Notes: a model not told the origin generated them from the sequence alone. A DNA stretch of 64,000 nt from a bacterium C-53 (GCA_003612525.1 RAZD01000002.1:247001-311000); one strand, 5' to 3'. Positions 1 through 8,662 are shown, numbered from the stretch's first letter. Translations and numbers: made by a program.

Positions 1-732
1 ATTCCCGGTAAATCCGGTCTTTCCTGTCAGTGCACCGTCCATCATTCCAAGAAAAGCATTATGATTATGACACGAAAACGACCGCTTTTTACTTTCATCC
101 GTAAAACTGTGCTCCGCTGTCCTCGTAATCTCCAAAAATTTTTCCTTTTCAGGTGAATTCATGATGCCATAGGAGAGAATCTTTGCAAGATCAGATGCCG
201 TTGTGGAATGTTCTTTTCCGTCTACTGTCTTATCAAGTCCGTTTGGAGTTATAAAATACGTATCATAACATCCGATGTCTCTCGCCTTCTGGTTCATCAT
301 ATCCGCAAAGCCCTCCACACTGCCGCCCACATGCTCTGCAATCGCAACCGCTGAATCATTATGCGATTCAAGCATCAGAGAGTAGACAAGATCTTTCAGC
401 CTGTATTTCTCTCCTGCCCGGATATTGAGCTGGACATCCGGCATGGACGCCGCATAATCGGACACCTCGACGATATCATCAAGATTCGCATTCTCAAGTG
501 TAATAAGAAGTGTCATCACTTTCGTTGTGCTTGCCATCGGCAGCTTTTCCTCACCGTTTTTCTCATATAAAATACGCCCTGAGGCGGCATCCATCAGAAC
601 CGCTGATCGGGCGTACAGTTCGTTTTCTTTTATTTCACTTTCCTCTGCCCTTACGGAAACCGCACTTTGAAGACAGAGGATAAAAGAAAGCAATAATGCA
701 GCTGCGCTTCTACACTTTTTTACAGGAAACAT
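1..732 (-). CDS. dacF: D-alanyl-D-alanine carboxypeptidase, DacF-like (3' end outside window)
   Basis: Serine peptidase (S11, penicillin-binding protein type) that trims the terminal D-Ala from peptidoglycan stem peptides outside the cell. The minus-strand frame starts at 732, after GGAG, and runs off the left edge, giving 244 codons. All three active-site motifs are present: S68-x-x-K71 (STTK), S123-H-N125, and KTG at 238-240 at the very edge. An N-terminal hydrophobic segment (about residues 10-29) ending near VRA looks like a cleavable signal peptide. The C-terminal domain and membrane anchor would lie outside the window. The assignment to DacF rather than another S11 paralogue is by general similarity only. 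Confidence 0.9.
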   Translation of the reverse strand, partial: MFPVKKCRSAAALLLSFILCLQSAVSVRAEESEIKENELYARSAVLMDAASGRILYEKNGEEKLPMASTTKVMTLLITLENANLDDIVEVSDYAASMPDVQLNIRAGEKYRLKDLVYSLMLESHNDSAVAIAEHVGGSVEGFADMMNQKARDIGCYDTYFITPNGLDKTVDGKEHSTTASDLAKILSYGIMNSPEKEKFLEITRTAEHSFTDESKKRSFSCHNHNAFLGMMDGALTGKTGFTGN

Positions 733-817
733 AATTTACTCCGGTCACAATACCATTTAATTTAATATATTCCTGACGCATTTCAATTATGTATCCCGGT
801 TATCAATCCTGAAAACT

Positions 818-1672
818 TCAAAAAGAAATGCCGGAAAAGTGAATGAAAATTCCCCAAAAAACACTTAGAAGATAAAGCATTCCCAAAATCAAAAAATTCT
901 CTTTCTTATTTTCATTCAGACGAAACAAAACAAGCATCCCAACACCGGCATTACACAAAAGTCCTGCCATCATTGCGCCGCTGTCTATAATTCCCTGTAA
1001 ATACAGTTCGGTGATCACGACCGAAGATGCACAATTTGGAATCATTCCAATCAGAGCCGCCGCCATCTCACCCAGAATCGGAACCGTCGAAAAAATGCTG
1101 ACAAGCATACGATCCCCAAGCATAAGAATCACCCAGTTCAATAAGAAGGATATCAGAAAAATATGCAGAAAGATTTTCCCGGTATGCCGAAGCGCCGGCA
1201 TCACCACGCCCTCCCTGCAATTGCAGTGTTCATGTTCACAAACTTTATGTATATCTACACTGGCTTCCCTCGTCTTCACCACCGCCGACAACAGATACTC
1301 AACCAGGAAACCGGAAATCATACCAATCAGAACTTTCGCGCCAAGAATCCTGAATATGGTGATCGACGATATTTCTTTAGAGATCAGAATCGGAAGCATT
1401 TCATCTGAAGTTGATAAAAAAACGGCAGTCAATGTGCCTAATGGAATCACCCTCCCTGAATAAAGGCTCGCAGACGATGCCGAAAAACCACACTGCGGTA
1501 CAACACCCAGGACACTGCCCCACAAAGGCCCCCACCTTCCTGCAGCCTTTACTTTCCTCTGGAGCCTGTCGCCTGATATATGCTCCATCCATTCCATTGC
1601 CAAATACGTTACAAACAGAAACGGAAGCAGCTTCAAACTGTCAATCCCCGCATCCAAAAGTGCATCTAACAT
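818..1672 (-). CDS. Putative 10-TM heavy-metal exporter (ArsP_2-like, putative manganese transporter)
   Basis: Integral membrane protein of 284 residues, matching by its overall pattern the family annotated as putative 10TM heavy-metal exporter or putative manganese transporter. Hydrophobic segments fill the protein. A central soluble loop (about residues 133-155) carries a Cys/His cluster, CEHEHCNC, a plausible metal-sensing or metal-handling patch. The conserved segments VVPQCGFSASSASLYS and MIPNCASSVVITELY resemble each other, which suggests two homologous halves. The start follows GGAAAGG with an 11-nt spacer. It is co-directional with the TraX-like gene upstream (17-nt gap). The substrate cannot be read from sequence. 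Confidence 0.75.
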   Translation of the reverse strand: MLDALLDAGIDSLKLLPFLFVTYLAMEWMEHISGDRLQRKVKAAGRWGPLWGSVLGVVPQCGFSASSASLYSGRVIPLGTLTAVFLSTSDEMLPILISKEISSITIFRILGAKVLIGMISGFLVEYLLSAVVKTREASVDIHKVCEHEHCNCREGVVMPALRHTGKIFLHIFLISFLLNWVILMLGDRMLVSIFSTVPILGEMAAALIGMIPNCASSVVITELYLQGIIDSGAMMAGLLCNAGVGMLVLFRLNENKKENFLILGMLYLLSVFWGIFIHFSGISF

Positions 1673-1689
1673 ACTAAATTCAACCTTTC

Positions 1690-2454
1690 CTATCTAAAAT
1701 AAACAGAACCATAAAGCCCCAGAAAGCTTCCCACAAGATACAATATGGTTAAATGCGCCGGATAAAATACATAAAAGAAATATTTCATCCCCCTTCCGCG
1801 TCTTCCATTGTAGAAAAGAAGCAGCGGGAACGCAAAGACAGCAGGAAGTTCTCTTCCAAAGCAAAGGATTAACACAAGCAGCCCCATCCCGCATGCAAGA
1901 GGACGGTATTCGCGGAATACATAAAACAGGACAATCACAAGCACGCCGAACCTGTGATAATCGGTATGCAGAAGTTCAGAAATTTCCATAAAAACCAAAG
2001 TTATGAATACGGCTGACAGCCCATAAACAAAATGATTTTGAATCTTTTCCTTTATAATTCCAAGACCGCAAAGGGCGCACATTCCGAGAAATAAAGTAAA
2101 AAACACATTCTGATTTTCCAGGTCAATCAGCTGTCCATGAAGGCCCAGGTCAAACGGAATCTCAGAAATCAGGGCAAATAAAAAAAGTCGTACAAGATAC
2201 TTCGCCTTATTCCGCGTATAACAAAACCCTTCCACAAGCAAAAAGCAGAAAATTGGAAATGCAATTCTTCCGATATCCCGCATGATATAATATACATTGG
2301 CCCACTTCTCTCTGCCAAATGTACCTCCATCCAGCCTGCCGCTGTTAATCAGCAGCCTCAGAATCCCCGCCGCACTGTGATCAATCATCATGGATATGAC
2401 TGCTATCATTTTCAGTGAAAACCCATCAAACCCTTTTTTCTTTTCCAATTCCAT
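1690..2454 (-). CDS. TraX family membrane protein
   Basis: Polytopic membrane protein of 254 residues with the TraX-family opening (FDGFSLKMIAVISMMIDH) and repeated hydrophobic segments. TraX was named for F-plasmid pilin N-acetylation. Chromosomal clostridial members have no established function and are probably acyltransferase-like. I start at the ATG for MELEKK because GGAAGG lies 6 nt upstream; an upstream TTG would add five residues. It lies between a receiver protein and a metal exporter in a run of minus-strand genes, with no visible functional link. Confidence 0.75.
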   Translation of the reverse strand: MELEKKKGFDGFSLKMIAVISMMIDHSAAGILRLLINSGRLDGGTFGREKWANVYYIMRDIGRIAFPIFCFLLVEGFCYTRNKAKYLVRLFLFALISEIPFDLGLHGQLIDLENQNVFFTLFLGMCALCGLGIIKEKIQNHFVYGLSAVFITLVFMEISELLHTDYHRFGVLVIVLFYVFREYRPLACGMGLLVLILCFGRELPAVFAFPLLLFYNGRRGRGMKYFFYVFYPAHLTILYLVGSFLGLYGSVYFR

Positions 2455-2489
2455 CTTCATCCTTCCCAAAAAAGAGAAAGCGAAGCTAC

Positions 2490-2906
2490 TTATGTAGCCC
2501 GCTCCTCTTTTGTCTCTTTCCTGAGTTTCCCATACTCCTGCAGTTTTAACTGCGTCTCAATCCTTACAGTCATGATTTCTTCCGTATATGGTTTGCGGAT
2601 AAAATCAGCAGCGCCCAAAGAAAATCCTTTTATTTCCATAACGGCTGACAGATCTGTCGCACTGATTATAACCGGTACATCTCTCGTCTTCCAGTCTGCC
2701 TTCAACCGTGTCAGACAGGTAAATCCGTCCATCTCCGGCATATGGAGATCCACAATAATCAGATCCAGCTGATTCCCCCGTGCAATTTCCATCACCTGTG
2801 CCCCTGATGCTGCCGTAATAATCTGATACTTCTCCCCCACCGCTCTTTTTGCCTGCTCCAATACCGTAGGCATATCATCCGCTATCAGAACTTTCCTTTT
2901 TTCCAT
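2490..2906 (-). CDS. Stand-alone response-regulator receiver domain protein
   Basis: CheY-like receiver of 138 residues with no output domain. Acidic pair D10-D11, phospho-acceptor D53 in IVDLHMPEMDGF, the conserved Ser/Thr in VIISATD and the Lys in FIRKPYT are all present, so it should be phosphorylatable. The short C-terminal tail ends in a charged stretch. The start is uncertain: MEKRK matches the usual receiver N-terminus and has AAGGAG 14 nt upstream, while an ATG at 2930 would add eight residues. No partner histidine kinase is adjacent. The 5' leader holds a hairpin related to that of the PFL gene (see 2938-2962). Confidence 0.85.
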   Translation of the reverse strand: MEKRKVLIADDMPTVLEQAKRAVGEKYQIITAASGAQVMEIARGNQLDLIIVDLHMPEMDGFTCLTRLKADWKTRDVPVIISATDLSAVMEIKGFSLGAADFIRKPYTEEIMTVRIETQLKLQEYGKLRKETKEERAT

Positions 2907-2937
2907 AACCGATCTTTCCGCTCCTTCCATGCACTCC

Positions 2938-2962
2938 AGTGTGAAACACAGAACTTCACACT
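2938..2962 (-). repeat. Intercistronic hairpin, shared with the PFL leader
   Basis: An 8-bp perfect inverted repeat, AGTGTGAA / TTCACACT, with a 9-nt loop lies between the VWA gene (its stop codon overlaps one arm) and the receiver gene. A 16-mer, 2939-2954, GTGTGAAACACAGAAC on the plus strand, is identical to 36306-36321, in the same orientation relative to a minus-strand gene. This suggests a dispersed leader element rather than an ordinary terminator, as no T-run follows. Confidence 0.6.
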
Positions 2963-4166
2963 AGACCATCAACTGATTCATCGCAAGCTTCAATCCGTCC
3001 ACCGTAAGCTTATACATCGGAAACATCTCTTTAATTGCTGTCTCGGCTTCTCTCCACGGCGCCCGTCCCGGCGCCATCTTCGGATTCAGCCACACAATTT
3101 TTTTATAATGACGCTTCATAAGCTGAAGCCACTGCATCCCTGAAAGCCCATTATTCGGTCCCCTGTAATTTCCAGTTTCTGAATACAGCTCTTCCGGCGC
3201 CATCGCCGCATCCCCAACAATAATTACCTTATAATTATTATCAAGATTTTTAAACATCCAGTCTGTTTCTATCCAGTCGCCATTCTCGCACTCCGGCGTT
3301 TTATAAACATGCGAATAGATACAATTATGAAAATAATAAGTTTTTACATCTTTATAATGATTTGATTTGTGAACCGACTGAAACAGATCATTCAGAAGAT
3401 CACAATATGGTATCATCGTCCCCCCGGAATCCATCAGCAATAATAATTTCACCGTATTTTTTCTTGGTCTTTCATATATGATTTTCAGATAGCCGCCGTT
3501 ATTGCAGGTTGCATCCACCGTTTTATCAAGGGAAAATTCATCCTCCGGAATATCAAGGCGTGTAGAAAACTGACGCAGGCGCCTCAAAGCCATCTGGAAC
3601 TGGCGGTTGTCAAGTACACGGTCATTTCGAAAATCGCGGTATTTTCTTGCGCCGATCACTTCAAACGCTGACTGGTATCCCGTCGTGCCACCGATACGAA
3701 TGCCGCCTAAATTACCGCCCATATTTCCAAATGCAGTCTTTCCCATCGTTCCAATCCAGGTAGAACCGCCATTGTGCTCGGAATCCTGCTGTTTCTTCTT
3801 CTCCTGATACTCATCCCTGATCTTTTCCGCATCCATATGGTCTTCCATCTTATTCAGATAGCTTCTCTTCTCCTCAAGCTCCTGTTGCCACCTATCGTCA
3901 AGCTCCGACTTATCAAGCCAGCGGAGCATCTGATCGGTGATATCATCATCATTACTCCTGATTCCCTTAAAATATTCATCAAAAGCCATATCGAACTTAT
4001 CATACTCCGTCTCATTCTTCGCCAGAATCATACGTGCAATATAATAAAAATCGGTCAGACTGGAATTGCACAGTCCCTTATCAAGCGCCTCCACAAGCGT
4101 AAGCCATTCGCTTAAAGTAACATCCATCCCCTTTTGTCTTAAAAAATAAAAGAATCCAGAAAACAT
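2961..4166 (-). CDS. VWA domain protein, CoxE-like, partner of the MoxR ATPase
   Basis: Cytosolic protein of 401 residues. The N-terminal half is helical and charged, with a low-complexity linker containing a Gly-rich stretch near 150-170. The C-terminal half is a von Willebrand A domain. The MIDAS-like motif reads DSGGT (in LLLMDSGGTMIPY), a variant of the usual DxSxS, and a later strand is VIIVGDAAM. CoxE/VWA proteins pair with MoxR-type AAA ATPases and are thought to load metals or remodel protein complexes. The moxR gene lies 20 nt upstream in the same orientation, with the same pairing. No obvious client enzyme is adjacent. The start is supported by AGGAG 7 nt upstream. Confidence 0.82.
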   Translation of the reverse strand: MFSGFFYFLRQKGMDVTLSEWLTLVEALDKGLCNSSLTDFYYIARMILAKNETEYDKFDMAFDEYFKGIRSNDDDITDQMLRWLDKSELDDRWQQELEEKRSYLNKMEDHMDAEKIRDEYQEKKKQQDSEHNGGSTWIGTMGKTAFGNMGGNLGGIRIGGTTGYQSAFEVIGARKYRDFRNDRVLDNRQFQMALRRLRQFSTRLDIPEDEFSLDKTVDATCNNGGYLKIIYERPRKNTVKLLLLMDSGGTMIPYCDLLNDLFQSVHKSNHYKDVKTYYFHNCIYSHVYKTPECENGDWIETDWMFKNLDNNYKVIIVGDAAMAPEELYSETGNYRGPNNGLSGMQWLQLMKRHYKKIVWLNPKMAPGRAPWREAETAIKEMFPMYKLTVDGLKLAMNQLMV

Positions 4167-4186
4167 AGATTATCTCCTATCTGAAG

Positions 4187-4999
4187 TTAAAAATTACGCT
4201 GCTTTACCACTTCAAGATCTTCATCCTTTTTCACTACGACGCCCACAAAAGGAAGTTCAGCCTGAATTTTTTCCGTCGGCACCCCTCCAAGCTGCAACGC
4301 ACGAATCCAGTCAATCAGCTCAGACGTACTCGGCTTCTTTCTGACATCACGTATGTCACGTATCCAGTAAAAGGTTTTCAGAGCCGCCGCTAATAAGTTC
4401 TCTTCAACATGGTCAAAATGCACATTCACAATCTCTTTCATAAGCTCCTGCTCCGGAAACTCAATAAAATGGAAAATGCATCTTCTGAGAAATGCATCAG
4501 GAAGCTCTTTCTCCGCATTTGATGTAATAATTACGATTGGCCTCTGATTTGCCTTCACCGTCCGCTTCGTCTCATGGATATAAAACTCCATCTGATCAAG
4601 TTCCCAAAGCAAATCGTTCGGGAATTCCAAATCCGCCTTATCAATTTCGTCAATCAGAAGTACAACCTGCTCCGGCGAATCAAATGCTTCTCCGAGTTTA
4701 CCAAGCTTAATATATTTTGCAATATCGTCTACGCCTTCCTCGCCAAACTGAGAGTCATACAGGCGCTGTACTGTATCATACATGTAAAGCCCGTCCTGCG
4801 CCTTTGTCGTTGATTTGATATTCCAGATAATTAATTTTTTACCCAGAGAATCTGCAACCGCTTTCGCAAGCATTGTCTTGCCGGTTCCCGGCTCACCTTT
4901 GATCAACAGCGGTTTCGAGAGCGCAATTGCCACGTTAACGGCTGCCATTAATTCTTCCGATGCCACATATTGTCCTGTTCCTTTAAAATTCTGCTCCAT
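4187..4999 (-). CDS. MoxR family AAA+ ATPase
   Basis: AAA+ ATPase of 270 residues. Walker A is GEPGTGKT (35-42), Walker B is VVLLIDEID (about 112-120), sensor 1 is IVIITSNAEKELPDAFLRRC with the arginine-finger region. Members act as ATP-driven chaperones together with VWA proteins, here the gene directly downstream. It is the first gene of the minus-strand VWA operon, and its start region faces metF divergently across 109 nt with overlapping promoter-like boxes. GGAGG precedes the start by 11 nt. Confidence 0.88.
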   Translation of the reverse strand: MEQNFKGTGQYVASEELMAAVNVAIALSKPLLIKGEPGTGKTMLAKAVADSLGKKLIIWNIKSTTKAQDGLYMYDTVQRLYDSQFGEEGVDDIAKYIKLGKLGEAFDSPEQVVLLIDEIDKADLEFPNDLLWELDQMEFYIHETKRTVKANQRPIVIITSNAEKELPDAFLRRCIFHFIEFPEQELMKEIVNVHFDHVEENLLAAALKTFYWIRDIRDVRKKPSTSELIDWIRALQLGGVPTEKIQAELPFVGVVVKKDEDLEVVKQRNF

Positions 5000-5029
5000 G
5001 TATTCTGCTTCCTCCGTAAAGATTTTTAC

Positions 5030-5078
5030 TTGATTATTCTTCCATATATATGTTACGATATTCTCATTGTAAAAGCAA
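5030..5078. promoter_or_regulatory. Overlapping divergent promoter-like boxes (moxR / metF)
   Basis: Plus strand: TTGATT (5030-5035), 18 nt, TACGAT (5054-5059), facing metF. Minus strand: TTGCTT (5073-5078), 17 nt, TAACAT (5050-5055), facing moxR. The -10 boxes overlap, so the two directions may exclude one another. Both are imperfect matches to sigma-A. Confidence 0.4.
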
Positions 5079-5108
5079 GAAAAATGGACTTAAGATTAGG
5101 AGGAAATT

Positions 5109-5966
5109 ATGATTAAAGATATTTATGCCAAAAAAAGGCCCCTGTTCAGCTTTGAAGTCTTCCCTCCGAAGAAGGACGGGGAATTTGAAGCCGTATACAG
5201 TGTCCTTGACCGTCTGGCGGCGCTGAATCCCGATTTCATCAGTGTGACATATGGCGCAGGCGGAAGCAATTCAAAGAAAAACCGGGAAATTGCCGCCTAT
5301 ATTCAGGGAAACTGCCATATTGAAGCGCTTGCACATCTGACCTCGGTAGGACTGAACAAAGAGCAGCTTAGAGAAACCGTGGATTCCCTGAAAGCGTCAG
5401 GTGTACACAACATCCTCGCGCTTCGCGGCGACCGTCCCAAAACAATGACAGACGAACAGTTTCATAACCGTTCTTTTACTTATGCCGCCGAAATGACCGC
5501 CTTTTTGAAGGAAGACCCGGCTTTATGCGTCGCCGGGGCATGCTATCCCGAAAAACATTTCGAAGCGCCCGATATGCAGACCGATCTGACTCATTTGAAA
5601 GAAAAAGCAGATGCCGGGGCCGACTTTTTAATCACACAGCTTTTCTTCGACAACGATTCCTTTTACCGTCTGAGGGAAAATGCGGGAAAACTTGGTATCC
5701 ATGTGCCGATTTCCGCCGGCATTATGCCGGTGACTTCCGTAAACCAGCTGGGGACTACTGTATCGCTCTCCGGTTCTTCCGTTCCCAAACAGTTGTCGGA
5801 CGTGCTTGCAAAATACGCGGATTCACCTGCTGATATGAAAAAAGCAGGCATTGATTTTGCCATCAGCCAGATTGAAGGTCTGCTTTCAAACGGCGTGGAC
5901 GGTATCCATATCTACACAATGAACAAACCGGAAATTTCCGAAATTATTTTAAAAGCAGTAAAGTAA
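5109..5966 (+). CDS. metF: Methylenetetrahydrofolate reductase
   Basis: Flavoprotein of 285 residues that reduces 5,10-methylene-THF to 5-methyl-THF, supplying methyl groups for methionine synthesis. Family hallmarks include FSFEVFPPK at the N-terminus, ISVTYGAGGS, ALRGDRP, a region with FLITQLFFD, and ISAGIMPV. Length fits the catalytic barrel alone, without the eukaryotic regulatory domain. The start follows a strong AGGAGG 5 nt upstream. It is monocistronic on the plus strand and faces a minus-strand gene across a terminator. No metV-like or cobalamin methionine synthase gene is nearby, and I see no SAM or T-box riboswitch in the 109-nt upstream gap. Confidence 0.95.
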   Translation: MIKDIYAKKRPLFSFEVFPPKKDGEFEAVYSVLDRLAALNPDFISVTYGAGGSNSKKNREIAAYIQGNCHIEALAHLTSVGLNKEQLRETVDSLKASGVHNILALRGDRPKTMTDEQFHNRSFTYAAEMTAFLKEDPALCVAGACYPEKHFEAPDMQTDLTHLKEKADAGADFLITQLFFDNDSFYRLRENAGKLGIHVPISAGIMPVTSVNQLGTTVSLSGSSVPKQLSDVLAKYADSPADMKKAGIDFAISQIEGLLSNGVDGIHIYTMNKPEISEIILKAVK

Positions 5967-5975
5967 TTAAAGCAG

Positions 5976-6022
5976 AGCCGGTAAGCTGACCCCAGCTTAT
6001 CGACTCTTACTGTCTGGCTTTT
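5976..6022. terminator. Probable terminator between convergent genes
   Basis: Nested inverted repeats: AGCC/GGCT and GTAAG/CTTAC as outer arms, with AAGCTG...CAGCTT inside, followed by TTTTT on the plus strand. It sits between the metF stop and the stop of the convergent membrane-protein gene. Confidence 0.6.
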
Positions 6023-6498
6023 TACTCAAGCGCAATCTCTGCACTTCCCTTTCCCTCCGTATTCGCACCGAAATTTACAATAAGGCCTTTACTCCCGTCA
6101 GGAACCCACACGACATTCTCCACATTTGCTGTGCGTCCGGCAGGTGCAACAGGCGCAGCCTTCTGTAAAATCGCATCATATGCGCCATACTCTTTTATAC
6201 AGATGTTTCCGGCGTCTGTAGTGATCTCAAAATAAATATCCTCGCATCTGTCCGCATACTGCCCTGTATTCTTCACTTTTACGGATACGCGGTAATAAGA
6301 AACGCCTTCCGGCGCCGTATTCTCCTCATACGTTCTGCCGATCTTTTCCGCTTTCGCACTCACAATCTCATAGTTTCCGCCATTATCATACATATCATGG
6401 ATTCGGACAAACATATAACCGCCGATTGCAGCAAAGCCTATGATGACCATTGCAAAAATATACAGGATTCTAACTATGCACTTCGCCGTCTGATTCAT
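6022..6498 (-). CDS. Membrane-anchored extracytoplasmic protein, DUF4352-like
   Basis: Protein of 158 residues with one N-terminal transmembrane segment (about 9-29) and an extracytoplasmic domain. The domain contains YYRVSVKVKNTGQYADRC and VVWVPDGSKGLIVNFG, resembling the immunoglobulin-like DUF4352 type. Function unknown. It is last in the minus-strand run after the zinc-ribbon membrane protein (27-nt gap), and both carry one TM and an outer domain, so a joint envelope role is possible. GGAGG lies 10 nt before the start. Confidence 0.65.
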   Translation of the reverse strand: MNQTAKCIVRILYIFAMVIIGFAAIGGYMFVRIHDMYDNGGNYEIVSAKAEKIGRTYEENTAPEGVSYYRVSVKVKNTGQYADRCEDIYFEITTDAGNICIKEYGAYDAILQKAAPVAPAGRTANVENVVWVPDGSKGLIVNFGANTEGKGSAEIALE

Positions 6499-6525
6499 TA
6501 TCCATATGCCTCCACTGTACTTCTG

Positions 6526-7524
6526 TCAGCTCAGATTGCCGCCCATTGCATCCTGAGCCTTCATATTCCGGATTCCATAATCGTCGTCCTCATAATACTC
6601 ATCATAATCATCATCAAAAAATTCATACCAGTTATAATATTCGCCAAAATCATCAAACAGATCGTCGTCGCCCCAGAAATCCTCTTCCCCATCTCCATAT
6701 ATTCCATCGCTCAGATCTTCACATTCATATGGAATCAACGGCACTTCATAAATACGCTTTAAGAAAGTCTGCTCTCTGCACTCAAGATTTAATACAATCT
6801 CTTCACACTCCTGATCGATCAGATACAGAACATATCCTTCATATGCTCTCTGAGAAGCAACATATACATCATAACTGTCAAGGTTTTCACCGGGAAGTCC
6901 ATACTCTCTGGCAATTTCCGACAGTTCAAACTGTTCCGCCGCTTCCACATATTTCTTTCCATCATATACATATGGCATAAAGCGGTTATCATATTCGTCA
7001 TGCTCTCCCGTATACACCATCATCAGATAGATGGCCGCCAGCTTCGTACCTTTGGGAAGACGCTTATCCTGCAAAGCATCCGCCACGATCACGGCATCCC
7101 CTACATTGTACATATAATCGCCGTAAACCAGCTGGTCTCCGCCTGAAGCACCCACGACCTCCACACCGGCGGTATCCGGTATGGCTTTTCTTTTCTGTAT
7201 AAAGGAAAAGGCGCCGAGCAGACATAAAAGAACCACGCCGGCCGTAACCAGCGTAAGCACCTTGAGAATGACTGTTCCGATATCTTTCTGTCCTTTCGAA
7301 TTCTTCTCCTTATATGACGTTTTCTCTGGCGCAGAAAGCATTTCTTCCCGCCTGTAAGTATCCAGATGCGGCCTGACGGCTCCTCCCGTCTCCCCGTAAA
7401 ACCGATGAAGGTCTTCGTGAACCTCTCCCGCCGGTTTTGCATTATATGCGCCGCACTTCGGACAAAGCCCGTAAAAATTATCATAGTCAAATTTTTTACG
7501 GCAGTTACTGCACTGTACTTTCAT
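6526..7524 (-). CDS. Zinc-ribbon, single-TM protein with acidic C-terminal tail
   Basis: Protein of 332 residues. The N-terminal zinc ribbon has C5-x2-C8 and C21-x2-C24 (CSNC, CPKC). A charged linker precedes one transmembrane segment (about 88-110, VILKVLTLVTAGVVLLC), then an outer domain. The tail from about 280 is extremely rich in Asp, Glu, Tyr and Gly. The layout, cytosolic zinc ribbon plus TM plus outer domain, is common among clostridial envelope proteins of unknown function. The acidic tail might bind cations or cell-wall polymers, which is inference. AAAGGAAG lies 8 nt before the start. Confidence 0.7.
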   Translation of the reverse strand: MKVQCSNCRKKFDYDNFYGLCPKCGAYNAKPAGEVHEDLHRFYGETGGAVRPHLDTYRREEMLSAPEKTSYKEKNSKGQKDIGTVILKVLTLVTAGVVLLCLLGAFSFIQKRKAIPDTAGVEVVGASGGDQLVYGDYMYNVGDAVIVADALQDKRLPKGTKLAAIYLMMVYTGEHDEYDNRFMPYVYDGKKYVEAAEQFELSEIAREYGLPGENLDSYDVYVASQRAYEGYVLYLIDQECEEIVLNLECREQTFLKRIYEVPLIPYECEDLSDGIYGDGEEDFWGDDDLFDDFGEYYNWYEFFDDDYDEYYEDDDYGIRNMKAQDAMGGNLS

Positions 7525-7573
7525 GACTCAGTCTTCCTTTCTGCAGCACAAATCCGGATGAAGTCTTCTCACA

Positions 7574-8572
7574 CTAATCGGCATACTCAATCTTTTTGTC
7601 CCGGAGCATCAAATCCTTCATCGCCTGCCCAACATGCTTTCCGTCAAATAAAACCTCGTTCACCTGTTCAATGATCGGAATCTGCACATTATGTTTCTTC
7701 GCAAGGCCAAGCGCAGCTTTTGCAGAATATACGCCCTCCACAACCATCTTTACCTCTTTCATGGCCTCCTCCATTGAGGCGCCCTGGCCGATCAGAATAC
7801 CGGCGCGGCGGTTACGGCTGTGCATACTGGCACAGGTAACAATCAGATCGCCCATTCCTGTAAGACCATAAAAGGTTTCTCTCTTACAGCCCATCACTAC
7901 GCCGAGCCTCGCGATTTCCGCAATCCCCCGTGTGATCAGAGCCGCTTTTGCATTATCTCCGCATCCCAATCCATCCGCCATTCCTGCCGCAAGCGCAATT
8001 ACATTCTTAAGGGCGGCGCCAAGCTCAATCCCTTTCACATCTTCACTTGTATAAACACGGAACATCTCACTCATAAAGATATCCTGAAGATACACCGCTT
8101 CTTCATGGTCCTCACAGCCAATCACAATTGTTGTCGCCATTCCTCTCCCGACTTCCTCCGCATGGGAAGGACCGGAAAGAACCGCCACTTTCGCCTGCGG
8201 CAGCTCCTCCTCAATGACTTCGGAAAGCGTCATAAGCGTCGCCTCCTCAATTCCTTTTGCAACATTTATGACAATCTGATCTTTTGCAACGATATCTTTC
8301 AGCATTTTCGCCGTGCTTCTCGTAAATGGAGAAGGAACTGCCAAAATAATGAAATCCATTCCTTCAACAGCATCCTTTAATTCCGTGGTAAATATCATAT
8401 CTGAGGACAGCTTCACTCCGGGAAGCTTATCAATATGCTCATGTTCGCGTTTCAGCATTTCAATTTCTTCCGCAATAATCGACCATACTGTAACCTGATT
8501 TCCATTTGTCTGAAGCAGTGATGCGAGTGCAATCCCCCAGCTTCCTGCTCCAATGATACCAATTTTTTTCAT
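7574..8572 (-). CDS. gpsA: Glycerol-3-phosphate dehydrogenase [NAD(P)+]
   Basis: Makes sn-glycerol 3-phosphate from dihydroxyacetone phosphate for phospholipid synthesis. Product 332 residues, normal for the family. N-terminal Rossmann motif IGAGSWGIAL, NVAKGIEE, and the catalytic-lysine region GAALKNVIALAAGM are intact. I start at the ATG at 8572, with GGGAG 6 nt upstream; longer frames reach into a repeated leader element and are unlikely to be coding. It lies downstream of plsY, whose product uses glycerol 3-phosphate, so the pair is metabolically coherent. Confidence 0.96.
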   Translation of the reverse strand: MKKIGIIGAGSWGIALASLLQTNGNQVTVWSIIAEEIEMLKREHEHIDKLPGVKLSSDMIFTTELKDAVEGMDFIILAVPSPFTRSTAKMLKDIVAKDQIVINVAKGIEEATLMTLSEVIEEELPQAKVAVLSGPSHAEEVGRGMATTIVIGCEDHEEAVYLQDIFMSEMFRVYTSEDVKGIELGAALKNVIALAAGMADGLGCGDNAKAALITRGIAEIARLGVVMGCKRETFYGLTGMGDLIVTCASMHSRNRRAGILIGQGASMEEAMKEVKMVVEGVYSAKAALGLAKKHNVQIPIIEQVNEVLFDGKHVGQAMKDLMLRDKKIEYAD

Positions 8573-8595
8573 ATTCATCTCCCATTCCTGCTCAA

Positions 8596-8662
8596 CCTGC
8601 GAATTTGGACGCAAGCACAAATTTGTGTGTGAAAAACCTTCCCTAAATATGGATTTTTCACA
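8596..8662 (-). repeat. Structured leader element upstream of gpsA (interleaved inverted repeats)
   Basis: Fills the gap between the plsY stop and the gpsA ribosome-binding site. In the sense of gpsA: a 9-bp hairpin TGTGAAAAA / TTTTTCACA (8654-8662 with 8628-8636), then S1 AATTTG (8618-8623), S2 CTTGCG (8610-8615), S1' CAAATT (8602-8607), S2' CGCAGG (8596-8601). S1 pairs with S1' and S2 with S2' (one G-U), but they interleave. The same architecture occurs at 14236-14292 and 45164-45248. Confidence 0.75.

Noticed and set aside
5000..5108. SAM or T-box riboswitch in front of metF
   Set aside because: The gap is about 109 nt and shows promoter-like boxes but no conserved riboswitch core.
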